DNA of 64,000 nt from NCBI GenBank assembly GCA_021775415.1, contig JAJFHV010000002.1, forward strand, positions 34,581-98,580. Direction: 5' to 3'. The first letter of the stretch is position 1; each line of letters opens with the position of its first letter. The notes below the pieces were generated by a model. It worked only from the letters and a program-made list of their open reading frames with translations, made no database searches and was not told the origin of the DNA. Positions 16,366 through 25,881 of the stretch are shown here, in pieces. This DNA comes from Hyphomicrobiales bacterium (lineage in GTDB: Bacteria > Pseudomonadota > Alphaproteobacteria > Rhizobiales > Rhizobiaceae). The position numbers were made by a program, and so were the translations under genes.

Positions 16366-17343
16366 ATGCGGTACCAAAGCAAATATCCAGACGATATCGG
16401 TCGCGCGGTCGAGGGGAGGCAGCCATTACCAAAGGTATTGGAAATCCATCTCAGCGACTTTTGTCAATTCGCTTGCTCATATTGCCATTCGATTGGACAT
16501 CCAAACTCAATCTATGGATCAAACTTTCGCAAACCACAAACACATGACTATCGACGGGTACTTAAGGATTTCCAAAGTCAGGGAGGTCTTGACGTAGTAT
16601 TCTCTGGCGGCGGAGAGCCTTTGCTTCATCCCAAGTTCCTTGAGATCGCCGAAACGAGTTCTTCGATCGGTTTAAGAAACCACCTATACACGAATGGCGT
16701 TTCCTCGAATCTAAAGAAATTTTCACAACGGTTTTTGGAATCCTTCATCAGTATTAGGATTAGCATTCACACTGAGTATGTCCAAAAGTTCTCACCGATC
16801 ATTTCGCGAAATGTTTCAGCATTATTGGAATGCCAACTTGCTGTGCCTGGGCGTATTTTTCTTTCATACTTGATAGATACCCTTCCTCAGGATGCTCGTT
16901 CGCTTTACCAGTTGGTATCGCTGATAAAAAATGGGCTTGCTGGAGTAGAAATCCGCTCTTCGGTTTTATTGGATCAGGAAATTGCCATGCGGACCGATCA
17001 CCGGCTTATCGCGATACTGAAAGCTTGCGAAGTAAAAAATGTAAACTGTGATATTCGAACTGATGGAATAAACTCGGCTCCCGAAATTTGTTATGCATCC
17101 TACACTACAGCAGTCATCGACCCTTTTTTCAATCTACGGATTTGTTGTATGCGAGCTCACCTTAGTGCGAACGATGAGGCATGTGTTTGTAATCTGTTTG
17201 AAACATCGTTGAAATCCGCGCTAGCAAAATCCGTTTCCGTGCAGAGGGCATTAGGAGGAATCAAGTGTCCTACCTGTTCAAGCCGAATGCGGAACTTTTC
17301 CAACTTAGTGTTACGCGAGAAGCATAATCAAGACATCAATTAA
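16366..17343 (+). CDS. Radical SAM enzyme with C-terminal Cys-rich region
   Basis: A 325-residue protein. C33-x3-C37-x2-C40 (DFCQFACSYCH) binds the [4Fe-4S]-SAM cluster, and FSGGGEPLLHP is the GGE motif contacting SAM. A C-terminal set of cysteines (RICCMRAHL, ACVCNLF, KCPTCSSRM) looks like a SPASM/twitch auxiliary cluster domain, found in peptide-modifying and some small-molecule enzymes. It begins 9 bases after the kinase-like gene. No precursor peptide was found in or next to the operon, so the substrate is unknown. Confidence 0.88.
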   Translation: MRYQSKYPDDIGRAVEGRQPLPKVLEIHLSDFCQFACSYCHSIGHPNSIYGSNFRKPQTHDYRRVLKDFQSQGGLDVVFSGGGEPLLHPKFLEIAETSSSIGLRNHLYTNGVSSNLKKFSQRFLESFISIRISIHTEYVQKFSPIISRNVSALLECQLAVPGRIFLSYLIDTLPQDARSLYQLVSLIKNGLAGVEIRSSVLLDQEIAMRTDHRLIAILKACEVKNVNCDIRTDGINSAPEICYASYTTAVIDPFFNLRICCMRAHLSANDEACVCNLFETSLKSALAKSVSVQRALGGIKCPTCSSRMRNFSNLVLREKHNQDIN

Positions 17344-17995
17344 TAATCTACAGTTAACAAAAACTCGAAGCGCGATTGAGGATGAGAAAGCCTTTTTTGA
17401 ATGTGTTCGAAGCTATCTTGCGGGAAAACATGTATTGGAAGTTGGTAGTGGTTTCGGCACCATGGCCAATTTTATTCTCGCATCAAATGCCTGCAAAAGC
17501 TACTTTGGTGTAGAATTGAACGAGCTCCGTTTTGAAATGGCGAAGAACACATTGCCGGAAATGCAAGCCCAAAATTTTCTTAATGATGATGCCTTTAATA
17601 TCCTATGGGATCGCTTTGATGTGGTGATAGCAAATCCACCCATGCTTCCTGGTGAAACAGGCTTCATCGTATCTGGTGATCTGTTTTGGGAACGACTGAT
17701 AAAGAAAATCAAAGATGAGAAGTTTTCTGGCGTTGTCTACCTGCATCTGTTCAACTTCTATTTAGATTGTTTCCTAAATGAGAGAGCTCTTGTTCTCGCA
17801 GACGAATGTAGGAATCAAGAGCTGGACTTTCGAATACTCGCAGGTTGGAAGCGGGAGTTATCTTCAACCAGTGCAATTTCAAAATGGTTGAAAAGACAAA
17901 AAAGTAAGCTCCAAGGATCCCAAAGACATACAACTCCTTCAAGCTCGTGTTACAATGTCCGGGCATTGGTCGCTCGAATTCAAAAAATAGACTGA
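17339..17995 (+). CDS. SAM-dependent methyltransferase (start codon unclear)
   Basis: A class I methyltransferase: motif I HVLEVGSGFGTM, acidic-loop GVELNE and motif IV DVVIANPPMLPGE (NPP type, as in N-methyltransferases acting on amides or adenines). The frame is open from 17309 but has no ATG or GTG. Its first TTG (17435) falls inside motif I and would delete the SAM-binding strand. Coding before it (ECVRSYLAGKHVLEVG) looks genuine, so translation probably begins at a rare codon (ATT 17339 or ATA 17324) or by frameshifting from the overlapping radical SAM gene. The start given here is provisional. It is followed 6 bases later by the Nudix gene. Confidence 0.7.
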   Translation: MNNLQLTKTRSAIEDEKAFFECVRSYLAGKHVLEVGSGFGTMANFILASNACKSYFGVELNELRFEMAKNTLPEMQAQNFLNDDAFNILWDRFDVVIANPPMLPGETGFIVSGDLFWERLIKKIKDEKFSGVVYLHLFNFYLDCFLNERALVLADECRNQELDFRILAGWKRELSSTSAISKWLKRQKSKLQGSQRHTTPSSSCYNVRALVARIQKID

Positions 17996-18001
17996 CAAAT
18001 T

Positions 18002-18523
18002 ATGGGTATAATAAAAAAGAAAGACAAAGTTTACTCTGGAAAAACGTTTTCGGTGTTCACTTATGAAATCGACTTGGATGGGCACCTCATTCAAAGAGAT
18101 ATTGTTCACAGGAAACACGGCGTTGTTATTGTCCCCATAATCGGTCAAGATATTCTATTGTTGAGCGAGTATTGCGCTGGATCGAATTCTTTCATCCTTT
18201 CTTTGCCTGGTGGTAAGGCTGATCCTGATGAATCTGTAGAAGATGCCGCGCGACGAGAACTGGCTGAAGAAACCGGTTACAAGTGTGATGAGTTGATAAA
18301 ACTTCGATTTGCCTACGAACACCCTTCGACAAGTATACGGAAATCACATGTGTTTGCGGCCAGAAAATTGTCAAAGGTGGATGTAGCGGTTTCCGATGAA
18401 ATAATTCATGTTTTACGGCTACCGTTCAAATCAGCCATTGATATGTGCATGGAGGATTTCCGGTCCGATGTTAGCACCATCGGGAATCTAAAAATGGCTG
18501 AACCGTTTTTGGAAGAAAAGTAA
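18002..18523 (+). CDS. Nudix hydrolase
   Basis: A 173-residue protein. The Nudix box spans about residues 71-93 (GGKADPDESVEDAARREL then AEETGY), matching GX5EX7REUXEEXGU with all catalytic residues. LSLPGGK and the layout are like ADP-ribose/nucleotide-sugar pyrophosphatases. It is the last gene of the operon (6 bases after the methyltransferase) and convergent with the HAD gene. It could hydrolyse an NDP-linked intermediate made by the upstream nucleotidyltransferase, which is inference. Confidence 0.88.
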   Translation: MGIIKKKDKVYSGKTFSVFTYEIDLDGHLIQRDIVHRKHGVVIVPIIGQDILLLSEYCAGSNSFILSLPGGKADPDESVEDAARRELAEETGYKCDELIKLRFAYEHPSTSIRKSHVFAARKLSKVDVAVSDEIIHVLRLPFKSAIDMCMEDFRSDVSTIGNLKMAEPFLEEK

Positions 18524-18677
18524 ATCCCAACAGGGCCTCGTTTCTGGGCACCCGCCATTTCGAATACCTTGCCAGCTTGGTTGTTTGGCAGTGAATATTG
18601 TAGTTATCTGGTACATTTGGATCAGGGCGGCTTTTCGGTCAGGTTGCTAGGGCAGTGTTCAAATTTGTTATGCCTAA

Positions 18678-19318
18678 TTATCCGACTAGGCCAGCACGTC
18701 GCGCGCCAACGATAAGATCGGGGGCTAAAAAGTGTGCGAAACGTCCATCAGAAGGCATCAAATCTGGCACCTGCACTACCGTCATACCAGCTTCGAGTGC
18801 AGATCTTGCACCCACGTCGGTATCTTCAAACGCAAGACAATAGTTGGCATTAATCCCTAACCCTTTCGCAGCTACTAGATACGGCTCCGGTGCTGGTTTT
18901 GGATCCGTTACAGATTCAAAACTCACTATTAAATCGAACGCGCTAGATAGATCGCAGCACGCCAATTTGTACTCTACGTTTTCGAGTCGGGAGGTTGTTG
19001 CGAGTGCTGTGGGAAGGCCTAATTTTTTTTCATTCTTAGCAATTCATTTGCACCTGCTTTCAAAGGGATACCGTACCTTGACAGTTGACGAGCCGCCGAG
19101 GTCCATCTTTCGTCAATCGAAACAACATCGATCGACCCAAACTGATCACGAATAATGGAACTGGCGCTGTTTACATCTTTTCCAATCAATTTGTGAAAGA
19201 GCTTGCGGTCAAGAACAAGTCCATGTTCCGCGAAAGCAATTCTGCCCGCTTCTTGGTTTATGGCCTCGCTGTCGAGCAATGTTCCATCAAGATCAAAAAC
19301 TACTGCGTGATACGTCAA
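18678..19318 (-). pseudogene. HAD-IA phosphatase gene broken by a one-base frameshift
   Basis: Two adjacent frames together make one HAD hydrolase. The first (19318 leftward) has VVFDLDGTLLDSEA and a cap domain and stops at MKKN. The second continues with LGLPTALATTS, DPKPAPEPYL and FEDTDVGARSALEAG. They join at a run of eight A on the coding strand (T at 19023-19030); nine A would restore one 213-residue protein related to beta-phosphoglucomutase. This could be a real mutation, polymerase slippage with partial expression, or a sequencing error in the homopolymer. Convergent with the Nudix gene. Confidence 0.85.
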
Positions 19319-19625
19319 TTCATCTCATAAATTTTGTTGAATCCAAATTTCTATTTTTCTTTGCGTAACTCCATAGATAATTTGTTTTAGTTTCTTACAC
19401 CCGTTGGCCGGTTCCGTTTGATCGGTCCGGTTTGAATGTTAGTTCATGATTGGCTGAACTGCTACCTTTGATTGGCGCACTCGGGAAGAATCGAACTATC
19501 GACCTCCATGTTTGTAGCCTGAAAACAAACACCCTGGCTTTTCGAAAACCAACCAAAGATCGGTAAGATTGCGTGCCTAGTGCGTGCCTAAGAAAAATCA
19601 ATCGTCCTTAAGATGTTGATTTTAT
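19319..19625. other. Intergenic region between HAD gene and tRNA-Gln
   Basis: It contains a tRNA-like but unfoldable segment (19473-19530) and a tandem GTGCGTGCCTA-type repeat near 19570-19590. This may be scar sequence from an earlier tRNA-site integration. No complete gene was found. Confidence 0.35.
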
Positions 19626-19699
19626 TGGCTGGGGATCCTGGATTCGAACCAGGACCAACGGAGTCAGAGTCCGTCGTTCTACCGTTAAACTAATCCCCA
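19626..19699 (-). tRNA. tRNA-Gln (anticodon CTG)
   Basis: 74 nt including encoded CCA. The acceptor stem TGGGGAT/ATCCCCA, anticodon stem ACGGA/TCCGT with loop CTCTGAC (anticodon CTG) and T-arm CTGGTTCGAATCCAG all pair correctly. Reads leftward. Confidence 0.95.
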
Positions 19700-19935
19700 A
19701 GGTTGAGATGCAGGATACCGGGCACATAGTTATGTGTCACCATCATCGTAGCGTGGGCGGTATATCGCTGTGTCGGGGTTTTTGCAACTTCTATCCGCTG
19801 TTGAAATTACCCTATGGAGCGAGTTCAGCAGAATTGTGCTTGGCGCGTAGGCGGAGGGGTGTTACGTTTTCTCCAACCACAAATATTTGCTGCTTGCATC
19901 TGATTGTCAGGTGCGCAGTTAAAAGGATATTCGGT

Positions 19936-21486
19936 GTGAGCAAACTTTCCAACGGTCAAGGACCGCAAGGGAAGGAGCCAACCCGGAACCGGCGCAGAAA
20001 GAAGTGGCGCGGGGGCAGGAATCCAGCAACAGATGGTGCTGGACAATCCCATGCCCGCATGAACGCCAATGCGTCTTCCAGCCCCAATCAACCGCGCGAT
20101 AGCGGGATTGAGGCGATAAAGGATGGCTCCAGCAACCTGGCTGGAAACCTGGCCCCTGACGCCGGGATCGGCGAAGCAAATGCGAATTTTTCATCTTCGG
20201 TTCCAAAAATCCAGAATAAACGCGCGCGTGCCAATGACCGGGCAAATCAATCTACGGGAAAAAAACAGTCACAGTTGCGTAATATGCGGGCCGTGCCGCA
20301 GCCGATTGCGGATGTAACATTTGATCCGGGCGCCCGAACCGGCGAGGCAAACGCAAATTCACAGTTTAAAAACAAGCCAGCCACTGAACGGTCTTCAAAG
20401 CCAAGGCCGGCAAACAAAAATCAGGGACCACGCGAAAAGCGACTTTATGCAGCGCTTGACCTTGGAACAAACAATTGCCGTTTGCTGGTCGCCTTGCCGC
20501 AGGAACCTGGAAGGTTCCGCGTTGTCGATGGATTTTCGCGGATTGTCCGGCTCGGCGAGGGTATGACCCAGTCCGGCAGGTTAAGTGAAGCGGCGATGGA
20601 GCGGGCTATTGAAGCGTTGAAAATCTGCGCCGGGAAGTTGGCAAACAGAAACATCAAACGGCACCGGTTGATCGCAACCGAGGCGTGTCGCCAGGCGGAA
20701 AATGGCGAAGAATTTCTTGCGCGTGTGAAGGAAGAGACCGGTCTTCAACTCGAAGTGGTGAACCGGGAAACCGAGGCAAAACTGGCGGCGGAGGGTTGTG
20801 GGGCGTTGATGGATCGAAAATCTGATGGTGCGGTGCTGTTTGACATCGGTGGTGGCTCTTCAGAACTTATTCTCGTTGATGGAACACACCCGGGCAAAAA
20901 ACGCATCGCAGACAAGATTGTTGCCTGGACATCCCTCCCACTTGGGGTGGTTACACTTGCAGAACGCTTTGGTGGCCGGCATATCACGGCTGACATATTT
21001 GCCGACATGATTAGCGCTGTAGAAGAACACATTGATGCGTTTGAGGGGCGCGCGGCGTTGGAAAAAATCTGGCGCAAAGGCAGGGTTCATTTGTTGGGCA
21101 CATCGGGAACTGTTACAACTTTGGCTGGTGTTCATTTAGACCTTCCAAAATATGACCGTCGCAGGGTGGATGGTGTTTGGCTCGCCAACGAGCAAATCGA
21201 TGCTGTTATTTCACGCTTACTTTCAATGGCTTATGAAGAGAGAGCGCTTAATCCATGCATTGGCCGGGAACGGGCTGATCTGGTGCTTGCCGGATGCGCA
21301 ATTCTTGAGGCAATCCGTAATACCTGGCCAAGCCCGCGATTGCGGGTTGCTGATCGTGGATTACGTGAAGGATTGCTGGCAGAAATGATTAACCGGGATG
21401 GCGCCTGGATCAAACATCGTAAAAACCGGTGGCGCAATTCACGCCGCTCAAAAAAACGGTCTGCGAGACAAGGTGCAACAGGATGA
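19936..21486 (+). CDS. Ppx/GppA-family exopolyphosphatase with long disordered N-terminus
   Basis: A 516-residue protein. From about residue 170 it is a typical actin-fold Ppx/GppA enzyme: [16 protein letters not shown] (phosphate 1 loop), [18 protein letters not shown] and [10 protein letters not shown] (phosphate 2 loop), with [13 protein letters not shown] further on. It hydrolyses polyphosphate or pppGpp in this family. The first 170 residues are low-complexity, rich in Asn, Ala, Arg and Gly, with GEANAN twice. The start is GTG 19936, with AAAAGGA eight bases before; the frame stays open upstream to 19708 but reads through the tRNA flank. It overlaps rlmE by ATGA, a common alphaproteobacterial pair. 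Confidence 0.9.
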   Translation: MSKLSNGQGPQGKEPTRNRRRKKWRGGRNPATDGAGQSHARMNANASSSPNQPRDSGIEAIKDGSSNLAGNLAPDAGIGEANANFSSSVPKIQNKRARANDRANQSTGKKQSQLRNMRAVPQPIADVTFDPGARTGEANANSQFKNKPATERSSKPRPANKNQGPREKRLYAALDLGTNNCRLLVALPQEPGRFRVVDGFSRIVRLGEGMTQSGRLSEAAMERAIEALKICAGKLANRNIKRHRLIATEACRQAENGEEFLARVKEETGLQLEVVNRETEAKLAAEGCGALMDRKSDGAVLFDIGGGSSELILVDGTHPGKKRIADKIVAWTSLPLGVVTLAERFGGRHITADIFADMISAVEEHIDAFEGRAALEKIWRKGRVHLLGTSGTVTTLAGVHLDLPKYDRRRVDGVWLANEQIDAVISRLLSMAYEERALNPCIGRERADLVLAGCAILEAIRNTWPSPRLRVADRGLREGLLAEMINRDGAWIKHRKNRWRNSRRSKKRSARQGATG

Positions 21487-22196
21487 GCAAAAATACATCA
21501 GGTAAGGCACCTGGTTCGGCCGGCAAATCGAATCTGCGCAACCTTCACACGAAGGTGCGTACTGCAAAGGGTCGTAAAATTTCTTCAACTTTATGGCTGG
21601 AGCGTCAGTTGAATGATCCGTATGTGCTACGAGCAAAGGCCGAGGGGTATGTTTCCCGGTCAGCTTACAAGCTGATCGAGATCAACGAAAAACACAAGAT
21701 TATCAAGCCGGGAGATCGGGTAATTGATCTTGGAGCGGCACCCGGTGGCTGGTGCCAGGTGAGTGTCGGGATTACCAAGTCAACCGTAGACAAACCCAGA
21801 GTTGTGGGAATTGACTATCTTGATATGAATCCGGTTCCAGGTGGTGTGATCCTCAAGAAGGATTTTTTGGATGACGATGCTCCAGAACTCTTGATGAAAG
21901 CACTCGACAATGAAAAGCCCGACGCAATCCTGTCCGATATGGCAGCTCCCACAACCGGGCATCGAAAAACGGACCACTTGAGAACCATGTATCTCGTAGA
22001 AGTTGCGCTTGATTTTGCACTTCAAGTCTTGAAACCAGGCGGATACTTCTTGTCCAAGACATTTCAGGGTGGCACGGAGTCAGAACTGCTTTCATTGATG
22101 AAAAAGAACTTTAAGTCCGTCCATCATGTGAAGCCGCCATCTTCTCGCGATGGGTCCGTCGAACTTTACATGCTTGCGAAGGGTTTTAAGGGTTGA
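21483..22196 (+). CDS. rlmE: 23S rRNA 2'-O-ribose U2552 methyltransferase RlmE (FtsJ)
   Basis: A 237-residue protein. It has SRSAYKL (catalytic Lys), [12 protein letters not shown] (SAM motif I), [11 protein letters not shown] (catalytic Asp) and FLSKTFQGG (second Lys), and ends with [15 protein letters not shown] (Glu). The K-D-K-E set of FtsJ is complete. The enzyme methylates the peptidyl-transferase loop during 50S maturation. ATG 21483 overlaps the Ppx stop codon, so the genes are coupled. A short Lys/Ser-rich N-terminal extension is usual in this class. Confidence 0.95.
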   Translation: MSKNTSGKAPGSAGKSNLRNLHTKVRTAKGRKISSTLWLERQLNDPYVLRAKAEGYVSRSAYKLIEINEKHKIIKPGDRVIDLGAAPGGWCQVSVGITKSTVDKPRVVGIDYLDMNPVPGGVILKKDFLDDDAPELLMKALDNEKPDAILSDMAAPTTGHRKTDHLRTMYLVEVALDFALQVLKPGGYFLSKTFQGGTESELLSLMKKNFKSVHHVKPPSSRDGSVELYMLAKGFKG

Positions 22197-22324
22197 AATC
22201 CGCGAATTTCCTGTCTGAGATTGCCTGCATGAACAAAAAATTCAAAATTTCAGGTAATTGCAAATATTTTTGTTTTTAAAAGGGGATTTTTACCATTTCC
22301 ACCTAATGTCCAACTATATTTATA

Positions 22325-23986
22325 ATGCTGGGCAATGAAATGACGATTGAAACACCAAACACAGAAACAAATTCCGCCAAATCCATGAAAAACAGCTCAA
22401 TTCCCAAATTGGTGTTGATCGCTGTATTTATTGCCCTGTTAGCCGGATTTCTTGTCTTTGTGCCGGACTCACTTCTCGCAATTCCGTTCAAGGAGTGGAT
22501 TGCTGCGGTTTTGGCAATGATAGCTTCCGGTCTTGTCGGCCTTTCATTTGCAGGCAATACCCGTAGCAGTTCTGCCGCAATCGCGGAAACAAGTGATCGC
22601 AAAACAGATGAAATAGCAGCTGGAGAGGCTGCTGCACTTGAAGCCAGCACACCAAAGCCTGAAGTTGTAGCACTGGCCTATACGGACCGACTAACCCGTC
22701 TGGGTAATGAACAGCGCATGATGGAAAAATTCAAGACGCTGGCTAATACCCAATCCGGTTCAGACAAAAGATTCTTGATTGGTATTGCCGACCTGGATGG
22801 CATGAAGCCGGTCAATGAGCTTTATGGCTTCAACGGCGGCGATGAAATCCTGAAGCAATGTGCACAAAGGCTTTCCGCAGCAGTTGAAAAAGAAGGGTAT
22901 GTGTTTCGCACCAGAGGCGATGAGTTCGGTTTTTTGTTTCCTGAAATCAAGGATCATGAAGGTGCTGAACACATGGGACGCATTCTTCAGGAAGTCCTGC
23001 TAGCACCGTTCGATCTGGACGGTGGGACAGTGCGATTGAGCGGTTCCTTTGGATTTGCACTCTATCCGGATGCCGGTAACACAATTGAAATCATCATGCG
23101 CAACATCGAAAGCGCACTCTATCACTCCAAACGGGGTGGGCGTGGGCGCATTACGGTGTATTCCAACGAAATTGAGCAGCTGATTCTTGAAAAGGCCCGG
23201 ATGGAACAGGCTTTGAGAAGGGCGGTGGCCAATGATGATGTACAACCGCATTTTCAACCCATCATTTCATTGCAGGACGGAAAACTGCTTGGATTTGAAG
23301 CCCTGGCCCGCTGGATAGACCCGGAACTGGGTATGGTATCACCGGCCAAGTTTATTCCATTGGCTGAAGAGCGCGGTATTATTTCCTCTTTGACGGACAA
23401 ACTTTTGCATCATGCCGCACGCGTGGCTGCAGCCTGGCCCGGCGATTTCTTTCTATCCTTCAATCTTTCCAGTGTTCAATTGGTTGATCCGACAACGGCA
23501 AAATCGATCATCAAGACAATTGCAAAAGCCGGACTTGAGCCAAACCGACTGGAAATCGAGGTAACTGAAACTGCCATGATGACCGATCCCGAAACTGCGG
23601 CGCAAATTATTGATGAACTACATGACGCCGGTATCCGGGTATCGATGGACGATTTTGGAACCGGCCAGTCAAGCCTTGGTCGATTGCGTGAACTGAAACT
23701 CGACAAAGTAAAAATCGACCGTGCATTCATTATGGCAATTGGTGATGACAAACCGGCCGAGCACATCGTGCGGGCAATTCTTGAGATGTGCGCCGGACTT
23801 GAACTTACAGTTGTTGCGGAAGGTATTGAAGAAATGGCGCAGGCAGAGAGCCTGAAACGTTATGGTTGTCATGCAGGGCAGGGCTATTTGTTCGGCAAGG
23901 CGCAGGATGAGCACCAGACGATGGGATATATTCGCGAGTTTATTGAAGCGGATGATCAGGTCGAGCAGCAACTGCAAGCCGGTTGA
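22325..23986 (+). CDS. Membrane GGDEF-EAL protein (cyclic di-GMP turnover)
   Basis: 553 residues. Two membrane helices lie at about 22-75, a GGDEF domain (RGDEFGFLFPE, first Gly replaced by Arg, a change seen in active enzymes), then an EAL domain with GFEALARWIDPELG, NLSSVQL, EVTETAMM and DDFGTGQSSLGRL. The EAL catalytic set is intact, so phosphodiesterase activity is likely; cyclase activity is uncertain. Starts at ATG 22325, or 22340, with no strong ribosome site. It is followed 45 bases later by a single-domain response regulator, probably its functional partner. Confidence 0.9.
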   Translation: MLGNEMTIETPNTETNSAKSMKNSSIPKLVLIAVFIALLAGFLVFVPDSLLAIPFKEWIAAVLAMIASGLVGLSFAGNTRSSSAAIAETSDRKTDEIAAGEAAALEASTPKPEVVALAYTDRLTRLGNEQRMMEKFKTLANTQSGSDKRFLIGIADLDGMKPVNELYGFNGGDEILKQCAQRLSAAVEKEGYVFRTRGDEFGFLFPEIKDHEGAEHMGRILQEVLLAPFDLDGGTVRLSGSFGFALYPDAGNTIEIIMRNIESALYHSKRGGRGRITVYSNEIEQLILEKARMEQALRRAVANDDVQPHFQPIISLQDGKLLGFEALARWIDPELGMVSPAKFIPLAEERGIISSLTDKLLHHAARVAAAWPGDFFLSFNLSSVQLVDPTTAKSIIKTIAKAGLEPNRLEIEVTETAMMTDPETAAQIIDELHDAGIRVSMDDFGTGQSSLGRLRELKLDKVKIDRAFIMAIGDDKPAEHIVRAILEMCAGLELTVVAEGIEEMAQAESLKRYGCHAGQGYLFGKAQDEHQTMGYIREFIEADDQVEQQLQAG

Positions 23987-24031
23987 TAACAGGTTCGATG
24001 AAATTGTTAGCAGTCATTGGGGAGCTTTGAG

Positions 24032-24457
24032 ATGAACTATGATCCGGAACTGGTAGGCAGGTGCATACTTTCTGCCGAAGACAATGAAGTTAACCAGATT
24101 GTTCTTGAACACACGCTGGGGGAACAGGATTTACCGTTTGTTATTGTCAGTGACGGGGCAGCAGCAGTTGCGGCCTGGCGGGAATTGAAACCGTTGATGA
24201 TTTTAATGGATATTTCCATGCCAGTACAAAATGGTTTGGATGCAACGCGAGAAATACGCGCTGAAGAACTTGGCACGGGACGGCATGTACCGATTGTGGC
24301 ACTAACGGCTCATGCGCTGAAGGGTGATGAAGAAAAATGCATGCAGGCGGGTGCAGACTACTACCTGACAAAACCGATCAATCCGGACGTTCTGTTAAGC
24401 AAGGTGTCTGAAATCATTGAACAGACAAATTCGCCGCGTATCGCTGCAATTGTTTGA
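24032..24457 (+). CDS. Single-domain response regulator
   Basis: A 141-residue CheY-like receiver: acidic pair ILSAEDNEVN, phospho-acceptor Asp in MILMDISMPVQNG, switch Thr in IVALTAHA and Lys in YLTKPI. There is no output domain. The start is ATG at 24032, with GGGGAG eight bases upstream. A TTG at 24017 also in frame lacks a ribosome site. Its place behind the GGDEF-EAL gene suggests a phosphorelay into c-di-GMP control. Receivers with AEDNEVNQ resemble those of hybrid kinase phosphorelays. Confidence 0.88.
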   Translation: MNYDPELVGRCILSAEDNEVNQIVLEHTLGEQDLPFVIVSDGAAAVAAWRELKPLMILMDISMPVQNGLDATREIRAEELGTGRHVPIVALTAHALKGDEEKCMQAGADYYLTKPINPDVLLSKVSEIIEQTNSPRIAAIV

Positions 24458-24592
24458 GCGAGTCCCTTAAACAAGGGAACGCCATTGAATTGGCAGTCCT
24501 GTAGTTTGTTAAATTTAACCCGTTTCCTCATAGTTTGCTTGACCCGATGCCTTGATTTTCACACAGTGTGAAATCAATCGGGAGCATCGCAA

Positions 24593-25225
24593 TTGAGCAC
24601 ATCCAAATCCTCTGAACATTCCCACAGCCATAGCCACTGGTCGGATATGGAACTGCGCGTAAAGACGCTTGAATCTCTGCTGGTCGAGAAGGGCTATGTA
24701 GACCCAAAGGCGCTCGATGTCATCGTCGAAACCTACGAAACCAAAGTTGGCCCTCGCAATGGCGCGATGGTTGTTGCGAAAGCCTGGAGCGATCCGGATT
24801 ATCTCGAGCGGCTTCGACAAGATACGACTGCAGCAATCGCAGAACTGGGATTTATCGGTCGTCAAGGCGAACACATGCGAATTGTTGAGAACCAACCAGG
24901 TGTGCACAACATGGTCGTATGTACACTGTGTTCTTGTTATCCCTGGAGCGTGCTTGGTCTGCCTCCGGTTTGGTACAAATCAGCGCCGTATCGCTCCAGA
25001 GCGGTTAGTGAGCCGCGCGCGGTATTATCTGAATTTGGCCTGGAGCTTGGCGAAGACACAAAAATTGCAGTTTGGGACTCGACGGCAGAGATGCGATATC
25101 TGGTTATTCCGCAACGCCCGGTGGACACGGATAACTGGGATGAAACCCGCCTCGCAGAACTCGTAACGCGCGACAGCATGATTGGTACTGGTCTGCCACT
25201 TTCAGCGTCGGAGATTTCAGCATGA
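24593..25225 (+). CDS. nthA: Nitrile hydratase alpha subunit, cobalt type
   Basis: 210 residues. The metal-binding claw is VC-T-LC-S-C at Cys110, Cys113 and Cys115 (VCTLCSC). Thr at the third position marks the non-corrin cobalt type; iron enzymes have Ser. [17 protein letters not shown] and RAVSEPR follow as in all alpha subunits. A His/Ser-rich N-terminus ([10 protein letters not shown]) is usual. The enzyme hydrates nitriles to amides. TTG start at 24593 behind GGGAGC. It overlaps nthB by 4 bases. No amidase or CobW-type cobalt chaperone gene is adjacent. Confidence 0.95.
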   Translation: MSTSKSSEHSHSHSHWSDMELRVKTLESLLVEKGYVDPKALDVIVETYETKVGPRNGAMVVAKAWSDPDYLERLRQDTTAAIAELGFIGRQGEHMRIVENQPGVHNMVVCTLCSCYPWSVLGLPPVWYKSAPYRSRAVSEPRAVLSEFGLELGEDTKIAVWDSTAEMRYLVIPQRPVDTDNWDETRLAELVTRDSMIGTGLPLSASEISA

Positions 25226-25881
25226 ACGGTCCGCATGACATGGGTGGCATGCAGTGTTACGGACCGGTCATACCTGAACCGAACGAACCCGTATTTCATG
25301 CGAATTGGGAAAAGAAGGCGCTCGCGTTAACAGTGGCGATGGGGTTCACGGGGTCATGGAATATTGACATCTCACGGCACTCCCGCGAAAGCCTGCCACC
25401 TTCAACCTATCTCAGTCTTTCCTACTATCAAATTTGGCTGGCCGGTCTTGAAAAGCTGATGTTGCAGCGTGGCATGGTTACCAACGATGAGCTGGAGAAT
25501 GGGAAAATGACCCAAGATCCTGTTGTGCCACGGAATGTACTCAAGGCTGATGAAACTCCTGCTGCCCTAGCGGCTGGTGGACCGGTTTCGCGTGATACAA
25601 CAACAACGCCTGCGTATGAGGTTGGTGGCACGGTTCGGGCCCGCAATATCAATCCGATGGGGCACACCCGCCTGCCGCGTTATGTGCGTGGGGCACAGGG
25701 TACAATTATCCAGGTACAGGGGTGTCATGTGTTCCCGGATACGAATTCAAAGGGTGAAGATGAAAACCCGCAATGGCTTTACAGTGTCGGATTTGAGGCC
25801 GAGGTATTATTTGGTGAAAGTGCAGAACCAAATGCGGTGGTAATGGTCGATTGTTGGGAACCCTATCTTGAGCGCGCCTAA
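25222..25881 (+). CDS. nthB: Nitrile hydratase beta subunit
   Basis: 219 residues. N-terminal [16 protein letters not shown] is the classic beta-subunit opening, with [17 protein letters not shown] and the [14 protein letters not shown] helix. The C-terminal SH3-like barrel has [15 protein letters not shown] and the Arg residues that contact the alpha claw. Translationally coupled to nthA (ATGA overlap) and overlapping the accessory gene by 14 bases. Confidence 0.95.
   Translation: MNGPHDMGGMQCYGPVIPEPNEPVFHANWEKKALALTVAMGFTGSWNIDISRHSRESLPPSTYLSLSYYQIWLAGLEKLMLQRGMVTNDELENGKMTQDPVVPRNVLKADETPAALAAGGPVSRDTTTTPAYEVGGTVRARNINPMGHTRLPRYVRGAQGTIIQVQGCHVFPDTNSKGEDENPQWLYSVGFEAEVLFGESAEPNAVVMVDCWEPYLERA

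Noticed and set aside
19473..19530. tRNA-like segment (leftward GTTCGATTCTTCCCGAGTGCGCCA-type 3' end, split here as GTTCGATTCTT and GAGTGCGCCA, with a GTTTGT/ACAAAC stem)
   Set aside because: The T-stem does not pair, the anticodon-like loop has nine bases and no matching acceptor 5' strand was found; it may be a decayed tRNA or an old att scar but cannot be called a gene.
19825..20245. Antisense ORFs over the Ppx N-terminal extension
   Set aside because: They read the reverse of a low-complexity coding stretch; no start signals or motifs.
24460..24480. TCCCTT-AAAC-AAGGGA hairpin after the receiver gene as a terminator
   Set aside because: Short stem with no T tract on the plus strand; not strong enough to annotate.
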